Of a stretch of 64,000 bases of DNA, positions 45,248 through 56,700 are shown piece after piece. The position numbers were made by a program, and so were the translations under genes. The stretch covers positions 16,214,651 through 16,278,650 of the forward strand of contig OX457047.1 of the NCBI GenBank assembly GCA_949752735.1, read 5' to 3'. Within the stretch, counting starts at the first letter, position 1, and the number at the start of each line of letters is the position of its first letter. Origin of the DNA: Lumbricus terrestris. Its lineage: Eukaryota > Annelida > Clitellata > Crassiclitellata > Lumbricidae. The notes below the pieces were generated by a model, which saw nothing but the letters and a program-made list of their open reading frames with translations, made no database searches and was not told the DNA's origin.

Positions 45248-45546
45248 CAGCGGCGCCCGCAGGATTTTTTTGGTACGCACAGAAATTTTCGATGGAGGGA
45301 CGAAGAGAGACAAATTTTCGTTAGGGTCGCCGAAAAAACTGATGACCTTTTTTTTAGTCATCAACCAAGAATTTTCCAAAAACATACCTTTTCTATCCGC
45401 CGAAAAGACTGATGACTTTTTTTAGTCATCAATCTATAATTTCCCAAAAACATACCTTTTCTATCCGCCGAAAAAACTGATGACCTTTTTTTTAGTCATC
45501 GCGCTGTACGCACTTGCGTACGTGCGTACGTCTGCGGGCGCCGCTG
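45248..45546. mobile_element. hAT-type MITE, CAGCGGCGCCCGCAG ends
   Basis: Perfect 15-bp inverted ends (CAGCGGCGCCCGCAG / CTGCGGGCGCCGCTG) and the 8-bp duplication ATACGGCC (45240-45247, 45547-45554). The core is about 2.5 tandem units, each with the hairpin GATGACCTTTTTTTTAGTCATC-like sequence. Confidence 0.96.
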
Positions 45547-45861
45547 ATACGGCCTAATATATGACGCAAAATTTAAATCGCAATTAAAACGAAAAGCACC
45601 GCAATGTAAATTTAGGCTCGTAATAAGAATCCAGCGTAATTAAAATAGGCCTACAACGTTGATTAAACTTATAAGCTACAGGCCAATTGAAAATCGTTAA
45701 AGTAGCCTAACTTATTCAAAGGAAAATCGGCAAGGCATGTACGGTAAGATTCGGCCCAAGTTGAAATTCAATCGTAAGTGATCAGAGCGTAGCCTATATG
45801 GTAAGCCTATAATATTATACAACTACGGTGGAAGGTGTGTGGATGATCGATAGATCATATG

Positions 45862-46105
45862 TTTTATTCATCATGTAGCAGGGAGCTTTTGGTTCCTCGT
45901 GTTGGAACCTGTCAGCGTCGTGCTTTCTCAGTTGTAGGTCCATCTGTCTGGAATAGTCTCCCGATGGAGGTCCGCTTGTTACCTCGAGTTGATTCATCAG
46001 TGTTTCAGAGGTTCTTGAAGACCCATTTGTATCACCGTGGTTGGATTGGGAGCGCCTCTGAGTGGACAATTTAAAGGGCGCTATATGACTTCTTGAAATG
46101 AATGA
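45862..46105 (+). mobile_element. LINE 3' end with RT C-terminus
   Basis: Frame reading CQRRAFSVVGPSVWNSLPME, then VFQRFLKTHLYHRGWIGSAS, followed directly by the hairpin tail GGAGCGCCTCTGAGTGG...AGGGCGCTATA and an (AATG)n remnant. FSVVGPSVWNSLP is a hallmark of CR1/L2-group LINE C-termini. Strongly 5'-truncated. Confidence 0.88.
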
Positions 46106-46109
46106 AAAT

Positions 46110-46970
46110 GCCGTACCTAGCTTATTAACTATAGCCTATACCTATAACTAGGCCAGTAGGCCTATATCCTAACTAGATCCTATATAACCGTAGGTCCTTA
46201 GATCAGAAATTGGCCAAACTTTCCACATTTCACAATACCATCATCGCTAATAACCTCGTGGCATGATATTCTGATAGACTGATGTCGTTCCATTAAATCA
46301 TTTGCGCTACAAAACGAACGCCACACCATGACAAAGAAAACATAAACACAAAAATTACCGAAGTCCAACGCACATCTAGAGTCGGAAACGCGTACTTCCG
46401 GAACAGGGAACCAGCGTTATTGCATTCATGCTGCACCCGCATCGAACTCGGTCGGCGAAGGGGGGAAGAGTGCAGCGTTCTCCCATCACAGATCTCTGAA
46501 CCTTTCGTCGCCAAAAATGCGTATAGACAGCGAATAATAATTGTAATAATGGAAAAAATAATGAGTTTCGCGGCTAAAAACTGCGGCGCATTATTCGTCT
46601 GACAAATAAGCGAATGCATCAACAGCGTCGTTGTGCGCTGCAGATTGAATAGATACGTCATATCCGACGTCATCGGTTATTACTGCGATACTTTTAATCC
46701 CGCCGCCGACTGCAAAGAGTTGCCATCGAAGAGGTGACACACAGGCGCGTAATAATGAGGTTTTATGTCCGGCGGAGTCATCTGTGGGGCGTGAACAGTT
46801 CACAGGAGAGACGACGAATTGTGTTATGGACGGCGCCCTATCGGATCTGTTGCCGGATGCCTCAACCCGAATGGGCGGATTATGTGCTTACTGTATTAGC
46901 GCAGCGTATTATCGACGACGTGCGGTTAGAAGGGCTTAAGGTCGCCAAAGACAGCGGATATAATTGCGTT
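46110..46970. other. G+C-richer block without a supported gene
   Basis: 46380-46970 is richer in G+C and CG than its surroundings. Two antiparallel frames look protein-like (plus 46734-46976, ending EWADYVLTVLAQRIIDDVRL and beyond; minus 46591-46803). Neither is recognised. It could be a promoter/CpG block or an orphan exon. Confidence 0.3.
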
Positions 46971-46974
46971 GATT

Positions 46975-47058
46975 AAATCAGAGGAGGATGAGGAGGAGGA
47001 GGTGGTTAGGAAGGAGCAGGAGGAGGAGGAGGAGGAGGTGGAGGAGGTGGAGGAGGTG

Positions 47059-47090
<32 letters not shown>

Positions 47091-47130
47091 AGAGGAAGAA
47101 GAGGAGGAAGAGGAGGAGGAGGAGTAGGTG
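46975..47130. repeat. (GGA)n purine tract
   Basis: AGG/GAGGA repeats with GTGG interruptions. Leu, Ser or Pro frames here are artefacts. Confidence 0.95.
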
Positions 47131-47394
47131 ACGGGTGCTGCCACCTAGTAGCATAGTAAGGAAACGGAAGCGGAGAGGGAGGAGGATTGCGAAAAACAAG
47201 ATGCCGCTCCACTATATGCTGGCTACAGGCAGTAGTAAACCTATGTTTGTCGGAACTTCAACTAGATAATCTATTGTAATTAAATTTTAAGGTTTTCATA
47301 ATTATGGCGGTTTAATGACTGTTACAGTATAGAAGACTGTATAAATAATAGTCCACCAAGACTTGTGAATCCATTCCCCCACTATCGGACACTA

Positions 47395-47880
47395 TGTATG
47401 TATGTATGCAAAATATGCATGTATGACATTGCATGCATGTAAGTAAGTAAGCAAGTATGTATGTATGTATAGGTTATGAAGTGAAGGCAGAGGTCTACGT
47501 ATGCATGTATGTAGGTATGTATGTACATGTATGTATGTATGTATGTATGTATGTATGTATGTATGTATGTATGTATGTATGTATGTATGTATGTATGTAT
47601 GTATGTATGTATGTATGTATGTATGTATGTATGTATGTATGTATGTATGTATGTATGTATGTATGTGTGTGTGTGTATGTATGTATGTATGTATGTATGT
47701 ATGTATGTATGTATGCATGCATGCATGCATGCATGCATGCATGCACGTACATGTATGTATGTATGTATGTATGTATGTATGTATGTATGTATGTATGTAT
47801 GTATGTATGTATGTATGTATGTATGTATGTATGTATGCATGCATGTACATGTATGTATGTATGTATACGTACGTACGTAT
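47395..47880. repeat. (GTAT)n tetranucleotide array with inner CATG block
   Basis: Mirror strand of the 27680-28215 array, including a CATG block (about 47715-47745). Confidence 0.97.
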
Positions 47881-48224
47881 GTGCATATATTTGTGTGCAT
47901 TGCATTGTGTTGCATCTCTTAAGTTATATGGCACTGCACCTTAAAAAGACACGCTCCAGCGCGCGATCTTATCAGTGTAACCAACTTGCCACAGTTGGGG
48001 CCGCTACCCCAAATTGGATTATTGCTCGTCAAATGAACGGAAAGCATAAAAGGACATCTGCATGCAATGAAAACAATTAAATTCATGCAGAGAGATGCCT
48101 TGAGCAAGTCCAAGACCGTAGCTAAGATTTTATTGGGGAGGGGGGATTTTTACTCGACCATGAGAATGCCAACAAGCAACCGAATCAACTAAGAGAAGCG
48201 TCGTGAGCTTTCTCTCTTATAGGG

Positions 48225-48305
48225 GGGTACTTTTTGGCAAGATGTGGACATACATGCGCCTCTGAGTAGGTACCTTGCAGGGGCACTATATAAATTCTGA
48301 TTGAC

Positions 48306-48373
<68 letters not shown>
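48225..48373 (+). mobile_element. LINE tail with (TTGA)n end
   Basis: 'Gcgcctctgagtaggtacctt', a decayed second arm, 'gcactatataaattctgatt', and about 17 TTGA units. Confidence 0.8.
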
Positions 48374-48856
48374 GTAGGCTTATACGTGCATTAGCGCAAA
48401 TCGCTGTCGATTCGCCATGAAATCTGCAGGGTCGGATAAGGCATGATATATAGGGCATGTTCATCATATTCGACCGAACAGAGGCCCACACTTTAGGGGC
48501 CTCCACAAATGGAAAATAAAATGATCAATAAAATAATCAATATTTCCAATTATTCTTATTTGTTACTCTCTAATAGTGAAAAAAGAGGAGGGTAGCTGTG
48601 TCAAAAGCATCATGCAAGCGTAGGTATATGGTCGACGCAGTCGGGGACGACAGAAGAAAAGATGGTAGGACGTGATACACCAAGACCTGAAGCTGCTCAA
48701 ACTGAAGAAAGAAGACACCGGAAGCAGAGACAAGTGGAGGAGAAGGATCCGAGTGGCTGACCCCTCGCCAGAGGGAATAATCCTAGCCTGAAGGGAAAGA
48801 AGAAGAAGAATAGCGAAAATGAGCATAAAGTGCACGGGATCCAATTGTTCGGCACT

Positions 48857-49062
48857 CAAGGCCGTAGCCAGGATTTTATTTCGGGGGGTGTTTCACCAAT
48901 TTCCCTTCCCAAAAAACTACATTTCTCCATTTCGGGGGGTGTTTTCATGGTTTTATTTCATGGTTTTTACGTCATATGCTCGTAAATGCATTATATTATT
49001 TTTCACATTTTCCATTTCGGGGGGTGTTCAAACACCCAAAACACCCCCTAGCTACGGCCTTG
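48857..49062. mobile_element. CAAGGCCGTAGC hAT MITE
   Basis: Left CAAGGCCGTAGCCAGG, right CCTAGCTACGGCCTTG, flanked by the perfect 8-bp duplication TCGGCACT (48849-48856, 49063-49070). Three CATTTCGGGGGGTGTT repeats inside. A lone related end lies near 48110 (AAGACCGTAGCTAAGATTTT). Confidence 0.95.
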
Positions 49063-49488
49063 TCGGCACTGGACTGTGCTACTCATTTTAACGTAGGCCT
49101 ACACAAGTTTTTTTGTGCATGGTTATTGTGTATAGGCTACCTATTGAGGCTTCTATTAATCAGGTATCGACCCTATAGATTCATTTCAAAATCTACGAGA
49201 AAATAATGACCTATTTCATAAGACCTATTAATTTTTGACTTATTTAAGTACTGCCTCATCTGACGGGAACTCACATGCTGTATGTAGCCTAACGCATTTT
49301 TAATGCCGTCATTATTGCGAATAGGCCTACGCTGTAAGCCGATATACTGTTTACACCCGTTCTTTTTACGAATTACTATATACCGTGGTGTTACCGCGAA
49401 AATAGATCTAGACACATACATTAATTATACAGGGTGGGCCATAAAAAAGACCCCCACAGTTTTTTGCCAATATCTTGGCCAATATCAT

Positions 49489-49714
49489 GGGGCGCGGTGG
49501 TGTAGTGGTGGCGTCGTTGCATTGAAGCCGGAAGGTTCGAGGTTCGAATCCACCTCAAGTCGTCGCGTAGAGACCTTGGGCAAGTCCTTCACTAGCAATT
49601 GCTCAGCGCTTCGGCGTGAAACTCCGATGCTGTGTCCGCGCTGTAGTCGGGAGCGCCTCGGAGTAGCGGTTTAGGACTTGAAGAGGCGCTATAACAAGTG
49701 CGCATACAAACAAA
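49489..49714 (+). mobile_element. tRNA-derived SINE with LINE-like tail (copy 2, best head)
   Basis: Head GGGGCGCGGTGGTGTAGTGG (box A) and GAGGTTCGAATCCACC (box B), about 45 nt apart. Then the 'gcgcttcggcgtgaaactcc' block, and the tail GGAGCGCCTCGGAGTAG...AGAGGCGCTATAACAAGTGC and CAAA repeats. Confidence 0.92.
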
Positions 49715-49815
49715 GAAGTCAAAATTTCGAAATGACTTAATGACAAGTTTAAATACAATTCATATTTACATAAGATTGCAAGATATCATCAAAATACTTA
49801 AAACAGAACAAAAGT

Positions 49816-50023
49816 CAGGGCTTTTTTCAACGTGCAGTTGTACACAAAATGTGCAGTTCTAAATGGATTTGTGCACTGTTGTAGAAACATGCAGAAGCAC
49901 TTCTGTGCAGTTAAAACTAGTTGAAAAAGGCCACATTTCTCCGATTGGGAGTAATTTACCATGGAGGATGGGAAAGGAAAGAAGGGTTTGTGCAGTTCTA
50001 AAAATTCCTTAAAAACAGCCCTG
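49816..50023 (+). mobile_element. CAGGGC-family hAT MITE, copy 5
   Basis: Ends CAGGGCTTTTTTCAACG and TTAAAAACAGCCCTG, with the perfect 8-bp duplication ACAAAAGT (49808-49815, 50024-50031). Longest well-preserved copy. Confidence 0.95.
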
Positions 50024-50337
50024 ACAAAAGTTATATAACTTTAGTGAGACCACCCACTGTTTTCTTGACGATTCTTTTTTACGGCCCACCTGGGACTAAT
50101 ATCGATAGGCCTATTAGTCCCAGGGCCCACCCTGTAGTTTGTAAAGTGGAAGGTTTTGCTAAACTTTAGGTTATGCTCAATTCATCTATCAGACCATCGT
50201 CATGATAGTTCTGCGTAACTGGAAGCATACTTTATTTGTCTTATATTACACTTTTCCCATTTTAAAACCTGAAGCATTTCGCCCTATATCGAATATTGCT
50301 CTTGCGCTGCGTGGTATAATAGCATTTTGACAAACTA

Positions 50338-51354
50338 CAGGGTGGCTCAATAAAAAATGTACCACCGGATAAAATGGGATAACTTCGCAACCGACTGACA
50401 TTTTTCTGTGAAAATTTTCCATTTTGCAGAGGAATGAATTTCCAACAATCCCTGAAAGTTTCACTTGAAAATTTTAATGTTTGCAAAAGTTACAGCTGTT
50501 TAAACTTTCAATTCTGTTTTTTGAAATATCCGGAGAATCATGCTCCGATACATGTGATTTCATTAAGATTTTTTGCAAATTGCAACACACAAAATGATTA
50601 TGATGTCATACGACCTCACTAAGAGCTGCAAAAAAGCTGTTTATGAAGCAAGCTGTTGGTATTTGGTGATATTTTATAGATTAAGGTCTCAATTCGTGAA
50701 TCCATTACTGAACGTCATGGGCAAAGTTTCTGCGGAAGATAAAATGGGAACTCGGACGTTGCGTGAACAGAGACTGAGACATCGCATAATCATAGCAAAA
50801 TACCCAGTGAAAAGTGGAGCCTGAGCATATTGAAGGCTATCTGTAAACGTGTTTATGTAACGGAGATCAGATGTTGGAAGAGAGGCAGGTAGTGTTCGTT
50901 TGGTCTGACGGAAAAACCGCGATTTTCAGGATATTCGCTTGGTAATCGAAAGGGTCAAGTTTGCAAGCACATATGGGATCAGTTGCCGCACGACCAGATC
51001 AACAAGGCCATACTGAGTTTCACAAAAAGAATTCGAGCTCGTGTTAAGCAACCAGTGGACACTCCCATTATACCTTACAACAAACTGCAAAACGGAATTC
51101 ATGAGGTCGTAGTGAAAAGTGATATCATATGACTGGAAATCAACAAGTGACGTTCATTTTCCGCGGAAATTTGAAAGTAATTGAAAGTTTAAACAGCTGT
51201 AACTTTTGCAAACATGAAAAGTTTCAAGTGTAACTTTCAGGGATTGTTTGAAATTCATTCCCCTGCAAATTGGGAAATTTTCGCAGAAGAAGTTCAATCG
51301 GTTGCGAAGATATCGCATTTTATCCGGTGGTACATTTTTTATTGAGCCACCCTG
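50338..51354 (+). mobile_element. Tc1/mariner-type element with long TIRs, deleted
   Basis: TA on both sides (50336-50337, 51355-51356), ends CAGGGTGGCTCAATAAAAAA, and inverted arms matching over roughly 170 bp (50338-50515, 51180-51354). The 0.65-kb interior holds broken transposase pieces. Length and stops show it is a non-autonomous derivative. Confidence 0.88.
50728..51140 (+). pseudogene. Tc1/mariner transposase remnant
   Basis: MGKVSAEDKMGTRTLREQRL is an N-terminal helix-turn-helix-like start. After a frameshift it reads LKAICKRVYVTE, and much later WDQLPHDQINKAILSFTKRI, like the C-terminal region of IS630/Tc1/mariner transposases. The catalytic DDD/DDE core between them is missing. 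Confidence 0.6.
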
Positions 51355-51359
51355 TATAT

Positions 51360-53550
51360 ATAGAAGTCTGGAGCAGAGAGACTTCTTGTTTTGAAAAGCG
51401 TTTCTTTCATGGCATCATGGGTCGTCTCTTATCGGTGACTTGTAAAAGTCAAATTCTTACAACCTGTTGGAATTGCTTAAAATTCCATCGTTGCATACAA
51501 CACGTTTTAAAATGCACCTTATTCCTATTGTTGCCATTATGTGGAGCTGGGACCACCACAGTTCTACTTAGCAGGGCGACCACGTCATTCTGTTAATCTG
51601 ACCATCCATGGAAATTTGCGGCAGGAAATCTACATAATGATGTACTACAAGACAGGAAATATCAGGTGTTGAATGCATGCTTTTACAACAATTTTGCACA
51701 CAATTTTGTGCAGTGTGACTTCAGTATAGGCTAAGTGGTCATTGAAATAAAATATCAGATGATTTATGAGGATTATTGCAATGCAGTACCAGTAGGCTAC
51801 TTAACTCTGTGACTCAGCTCAATATACGCTCCTTGCCGACTCAGTCGCTGCAGTCCATTTACCACTCAATGTTATTCATGACATATTGTGGCTGTTGTCT
51901 GCCTTTTGTTATCAAACTATATAACGAGCTATTCTGTCACGAGGTTCACCGATCAGCGAATCGTTATTTTTCAATTTGTCGGTCCATTATTAAAACCAGG
52001 CGTTGTGTAGGGCCTGTAGGCTATACATGTAGGTCGAGGAAGTTTACGAACCACTAACCAAGAATAGATCTATAATTATAATTTTGTCCTATGTACATGT
52101 TATGAGTTTTACGGCGATGTTTTCCGAATGTTATTCACATGATGATCTCCATAAATCTCTTAGACGACACCTCAGTGGAGAACCGTCCAGAACAACTGAA
52201 TGGCCGGTATACTATAGTATACAGGCCCTATAATTAGTTTATATAGGCCCTGTCTTCATTTAGTATAACCTATAATCGAACGCCTGAGTGACAAACCTCA
52301 TTCAGTAACAGTAGGCCTAGGGATGACTAATTAGCATAAAATGAGAAATGGCCAGAATTAAGTTATCGTCTTAAAGTAGCCTGTAGGTACAGGTGGTAGG
52401 CATATAGGCCTACTTATGAATTTTCTAATTCTTTAATAATAAGCTGTTAATCTTGCGAGTCGCGACATCTACTTACTTATTGACGTGACTTGAAGACCAA
52501 CGCTTTTATGTTCTGGCAATTCTGGAAATAACAGGGAACCAGCCTAGCTCCAGAATTTGAAGTCCTTGTTTCGAAGTAGTGCTGTTTAGTGGTTACCATA
52601 ATTTCCAATTATTTGCTATTTCTAATGTGTTTCTGAACAATATCAAGTATGTCTCTGTTTATTGACTACTGAGTATTTCTATTTATGTCAATTAGTAAAT
52701 ACATGAGATGATTCATGTTATTTCATGCGTTGGATTTTGTCTTTTGTGCGTCTATCATTTCCCGCCGTTCATGTACCATGTGCGTTTCAGCTTTTAATAT
52801 CATTAAGTCACGATGGCTAGTTATCAGCGTCTCCACTTTGAGGCTTAGTTTTGCATTGTATGAATCGTGTCTGCGCTGCCTTTCTCGGGTGGTGCCATGC
52901 TGGGTGGTTATGGTTTGAAGGTGACTCCAATCTGACTCACTTGTAGTTACACAGAGATTACGTCTGATAGAGTTACTTCTAGTTCCATTGGCATAATTGC
53001 AGTATCGGGGACCGAAGCATATGCAATATCTTTGGGTAGTATCTAATCACGACACTAACCCTGACCGACTCTCACGACGCCTGACTTGATGCATTTAAGT
53101 AAATGAAATGGGTTCTTGTGAAAGAATTAGATTTCTTTTCTTTTCTTAAAGTGCGCTGAAATTGCTTAAAGAGAGATTTAACGTCCATGATCATAATTAT
53201 TTCTTTAGCTGTAGGCCTATATTCTTCAGAATTCTGTCTTTATAATTATGGCCAATGGTTCAAGTGCAGTTGAACCTATTAGTTTTAATGGAACTTAGCA
53301 GGACAGCACCATTGCTGGGCTTCTTAAAATGTGTTTTAATTAATCAGATCAAAGGAATCCACCATTCAGTGGTCACAGTTGCAGTTATTCTTTGTGCTAT
53401 GCAGAGTATAGAAGGAAACTGAGTCTATGCTGGGATGCCTGATGTCATGCCTCATTCGTATGAGTAATCCATAGAAATTGAATAATAGTTCAATGATGAT
53501 GGCTGGTTGATTTTGCATTAAATGTTGGTTAGCTTTGTTTTCTTTTTCAG
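51360..53550. other. No supported gene; 5' flank of the LRR gene
   Basis: Should contain the untranslated first exon(s) and promoter of the plus-strand gene, but neither could be placed. No mobile element was recognised. Confidence 0.4.
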
Positions 53551-53703
53551 AGCCAGATATTCAGGAGAAGTGGAAGAGTCGACATATCTTCCTCAGCCTT
53601 CATAGTCTGATAAGACCATTCCCAAGGTGAATAGAACAAACAGCCAATGGAAGACATTAATGGTTGCCTGGAGAGCGACATTTGGTTGTTTGGCTACACT
53701 GAG
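53551..53703 (+). CDS. LRR gene exon 1 (start codon at 53647)
   Basis: After a strong acceptor (TTTTCTTTTTCAG) the exon has 96 nt of leader, then ATG at 53647 reading MEDINGCLESDIWLFGYTE and the donor GTAAGC. A TAG 12 nt upstream in frame supports this start. The acceptor implies at least one further 5' UTR exon upstream. Confidence 0.75.
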
Positions 53704-56700
53704 GTAAGCTATCCCTTTCCATGTTTGTGAAGCAATTCAGTGTTTGTTTGTTTGTTTGTATGTGCACTTGTTATAGCGCCCCTTCAAGCTCTCTCGCTAC
53801 TCAGAGGCGCTCCCGACTGCAGAGCGGACACTGCAACGGAGTTTCACGCGGAAGTGCTGAGCAATTGCGAGTGAAGGACTTGCCTAAGGTCCCCATGCGG
53901 CGACATGAGGTGGATTCGAACCTCGAACCTTCCGGCTTCAAGGCAACGACGCCACCACTACACCACCGCGCCCCACAGTGTTGCGGGTGATGTAATTCAG
54001 TCAATTTTAATTTACATCAATGAGCATTTACCCAAGCTTCCATTTATTCTCCACCCATGGCATTGTCTCATTCCTTCTTCTAATACTTGATGTGAAAAAC
54101 CTAAATCACTAGGATGTAATACAAGTAAAGTAAGATAGGATAAGAATAGAGGGTTGGGGTAATAATAACATTCTGAGATGAAGAGTACATGGATGCAGGA
54201 TTGTTTCCCATTACCTTCCATAAGGTAAACTCAGTCTTCCATTTTTCAGATGATGTTGGTAACATGATAAGTAGGACATGATAAGTAGGACATGATAGGC
54301 GCACTGCATTGCTGCCAAACAGTCAAATTTGACCCATGTAATAGCTTGTGATCATCCATTTTAATTCATGGATCTCGAACGTACAAAGAAAAGTTAGGAA
54401 TTGCTGCTATTAATTATCTACTGAATTGGAATTATGATAAAGTTATTTCTGTGTTAGCCTGTTCTTATTATGTGACAGAAGTCCATTGAGCTATGTAAGT
54501 CCCTGCATAGAATTCTTCGACTTGGACTACATGCTGAATGTTGTGTGTCTGTTGTCTTGGAAATGATTCAGTATAAACACATATTATCAGCAAAATGGAA
54601 ACGAACAATGAGAATGTTGAGTCTAATTTTAAATTAATTTTAAAAGAGGAAACTAGCAAAAAATTGTAGAACAGTCAAATTTTTATTTAATTTTAGAATT
54701 GGGTTAAAGGAAGCAATATAATTTATGCTTGCAAGAGAATGATTAATTGTTCAGATATTGACCAAGTAAACTAAATGTAGACCAGCTGGTTTTTCATCTT
54801 TTGTGATTAAATGTGAACTAGCAATGTCTGCAAACTTTTTAGATATAATTACTGACTTTTTGCAAGCATGAAATCCACAAATAATTCACCGATTTATTTT
54901 TTTATTCACTGAAAATTCACTGAAATTCACTGAAAGTTTTCCATGTAACAGGAGTGTATACTTCATATTTATTTTTAAGTGAAGCAGTAATATATGGACA
55001 TTTGTGAACATCTAACTCAATGTTATGAAAATAGCCCACCGTGACCTCTTTGAAAGGATGGTGCAGAACTTTTGTAAGAGGAAACAAATTGTGATTAAAG
55101 CAATAATTCCTTTGAAAGACATGTCTATAAATTGTTGGTTAGATCCAGGCATAACTGTAGAAATGGATTAATTAATTCATTAGTTCATTCGTTCAAGTAT
55201 TTATATAGCGCCTCTTAAAGGAAATTACTCAGAGGCGCTCCCGACTCCAGTACGGCCAAAAAGAACAGTTTTTAAGTGCTTATACTCTACAATGAATGAA
55301 GCGAGATTCAATGCTTATAAATGCTCTGCATTATTGTACAGTGTCCATGTTATTTGTATTGCTAATTTATAGCTTCTATAAAGTTTCACTATCAGGACCA
55401 CTATCTCTTAAAATGATATGAAAGCAAGTGTTTCACCTCTGCCTTTCTGACCTTGTCAGGTATATTGGGTAATTTGTAATTATCCTTTTTTTCAGAAGCG
55501 GTATGGCTGTCACAGGCCTCAGATGCCACGATATCAGCGTAAGCCTATAGAGCAAGTTTGTGTCTACTGCCGTCAAAGACAACCACTGTCCCTTGAAGAT
55601 CTGGCTTTCTATAAGGTATTGAAAGATGCCGAGCTTGTGCAGAAGGTTGACACCTTTCTGTCACACATACCTGACAGGCTGTTTGCGTTGATTGGTCGTG
55701 TCATCAATGCAAACTACTACAGTAAAGCTTTGAAACTGGTTGACTGGATTTCTGAGGATAGGAAACCGCGGCCTAGCACTTTTGATGTGAAACCAGGAAA
55801 CCAGATTCTTCTCACCCGGTTCCTTTTCTACAGCAGCGTCTATCGTAAACTGAAGCCGTACTACAAGGTGGATTCACCCGACGTGATCAGTGAAATGCTT
55901 CAGTATGCGAGGGGAATTGGTACCGATTATAAAGGTGTGTAGTTTATGATTATTTATTGCCAGCTGTTGATGCATTTTGAATGTAACAGGAGGATTGTGT
56001 ATCGCATGCTCAATGAAAAATTACTAAATAATTAACTCCGCCACTGTTGCACTCTGCCAGTGCCAGTCCCAAGCCTGGATAATGGAGGAGGGAAACGCTA
56101 ATGGTCTTTGTTATTACACAGTGTCATTAAACAGTGACTACTGCTACTTCCAGATAATTTGCATGTTTGTTTGTTTGTTTGTATGTGCACTTGTTATAGC
56201 GCCCCTTCAAGCTCTCTCTACTCAGAGGCGCTCCCGAATGCAGAGCGGACACTGCATCGGAGTTTCACGCCGAAGCGCTGAGCAATTGTGAGTGAAGGAC
56301 TTGCCCAAGGTCCTTACGCGGCGAGGTGGATTCGAACCTCGAACCTTCCGGCTTCAAGGCAACGACGCCACCACTACACCACCGCGCCCCACATCATTGT
56401 ATCATTAATACATTAACCTTTCTGTATTAGTCTAGAGTATGAGAAAAGAAATGAAGTACAATGCCTCTGCCTACATAGACAGTATTAAATATATTAAATA
56501 TATTAAGTAAGTAAGTATGTACTTTATTGAACCGCCTGTAAACGCACTACGGGATCTTGTCCTTGCTTCTTGTAGAATGAACCGTCTTCTTGGAAGACGG
56601 TCTTACTTTAAATATCATACTGATCCACGATCAGGGCTACTGAAACATTTTCAGCTTATGATCTTTGCTCATGAATCTGTTACATAGCCCTGGGAAATGA

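Larger units (their letters stand above)
49433..50135. mobile_element. CAGGGTGGGCC-ended element with two nested inserts
   Basis: Left TACAGGGTGGGCCATAAAAA, right TTTTTACGGCCCACC, the latter followed by a short foldback patch and GGGCCCACCCTGTA. TA flanks suggest a Tc1/mariner-type element. A SINE (49489-49714) and a hAT MITE (49816-50023) are inserted in it. No transposase remains. Confidence 0.65.
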
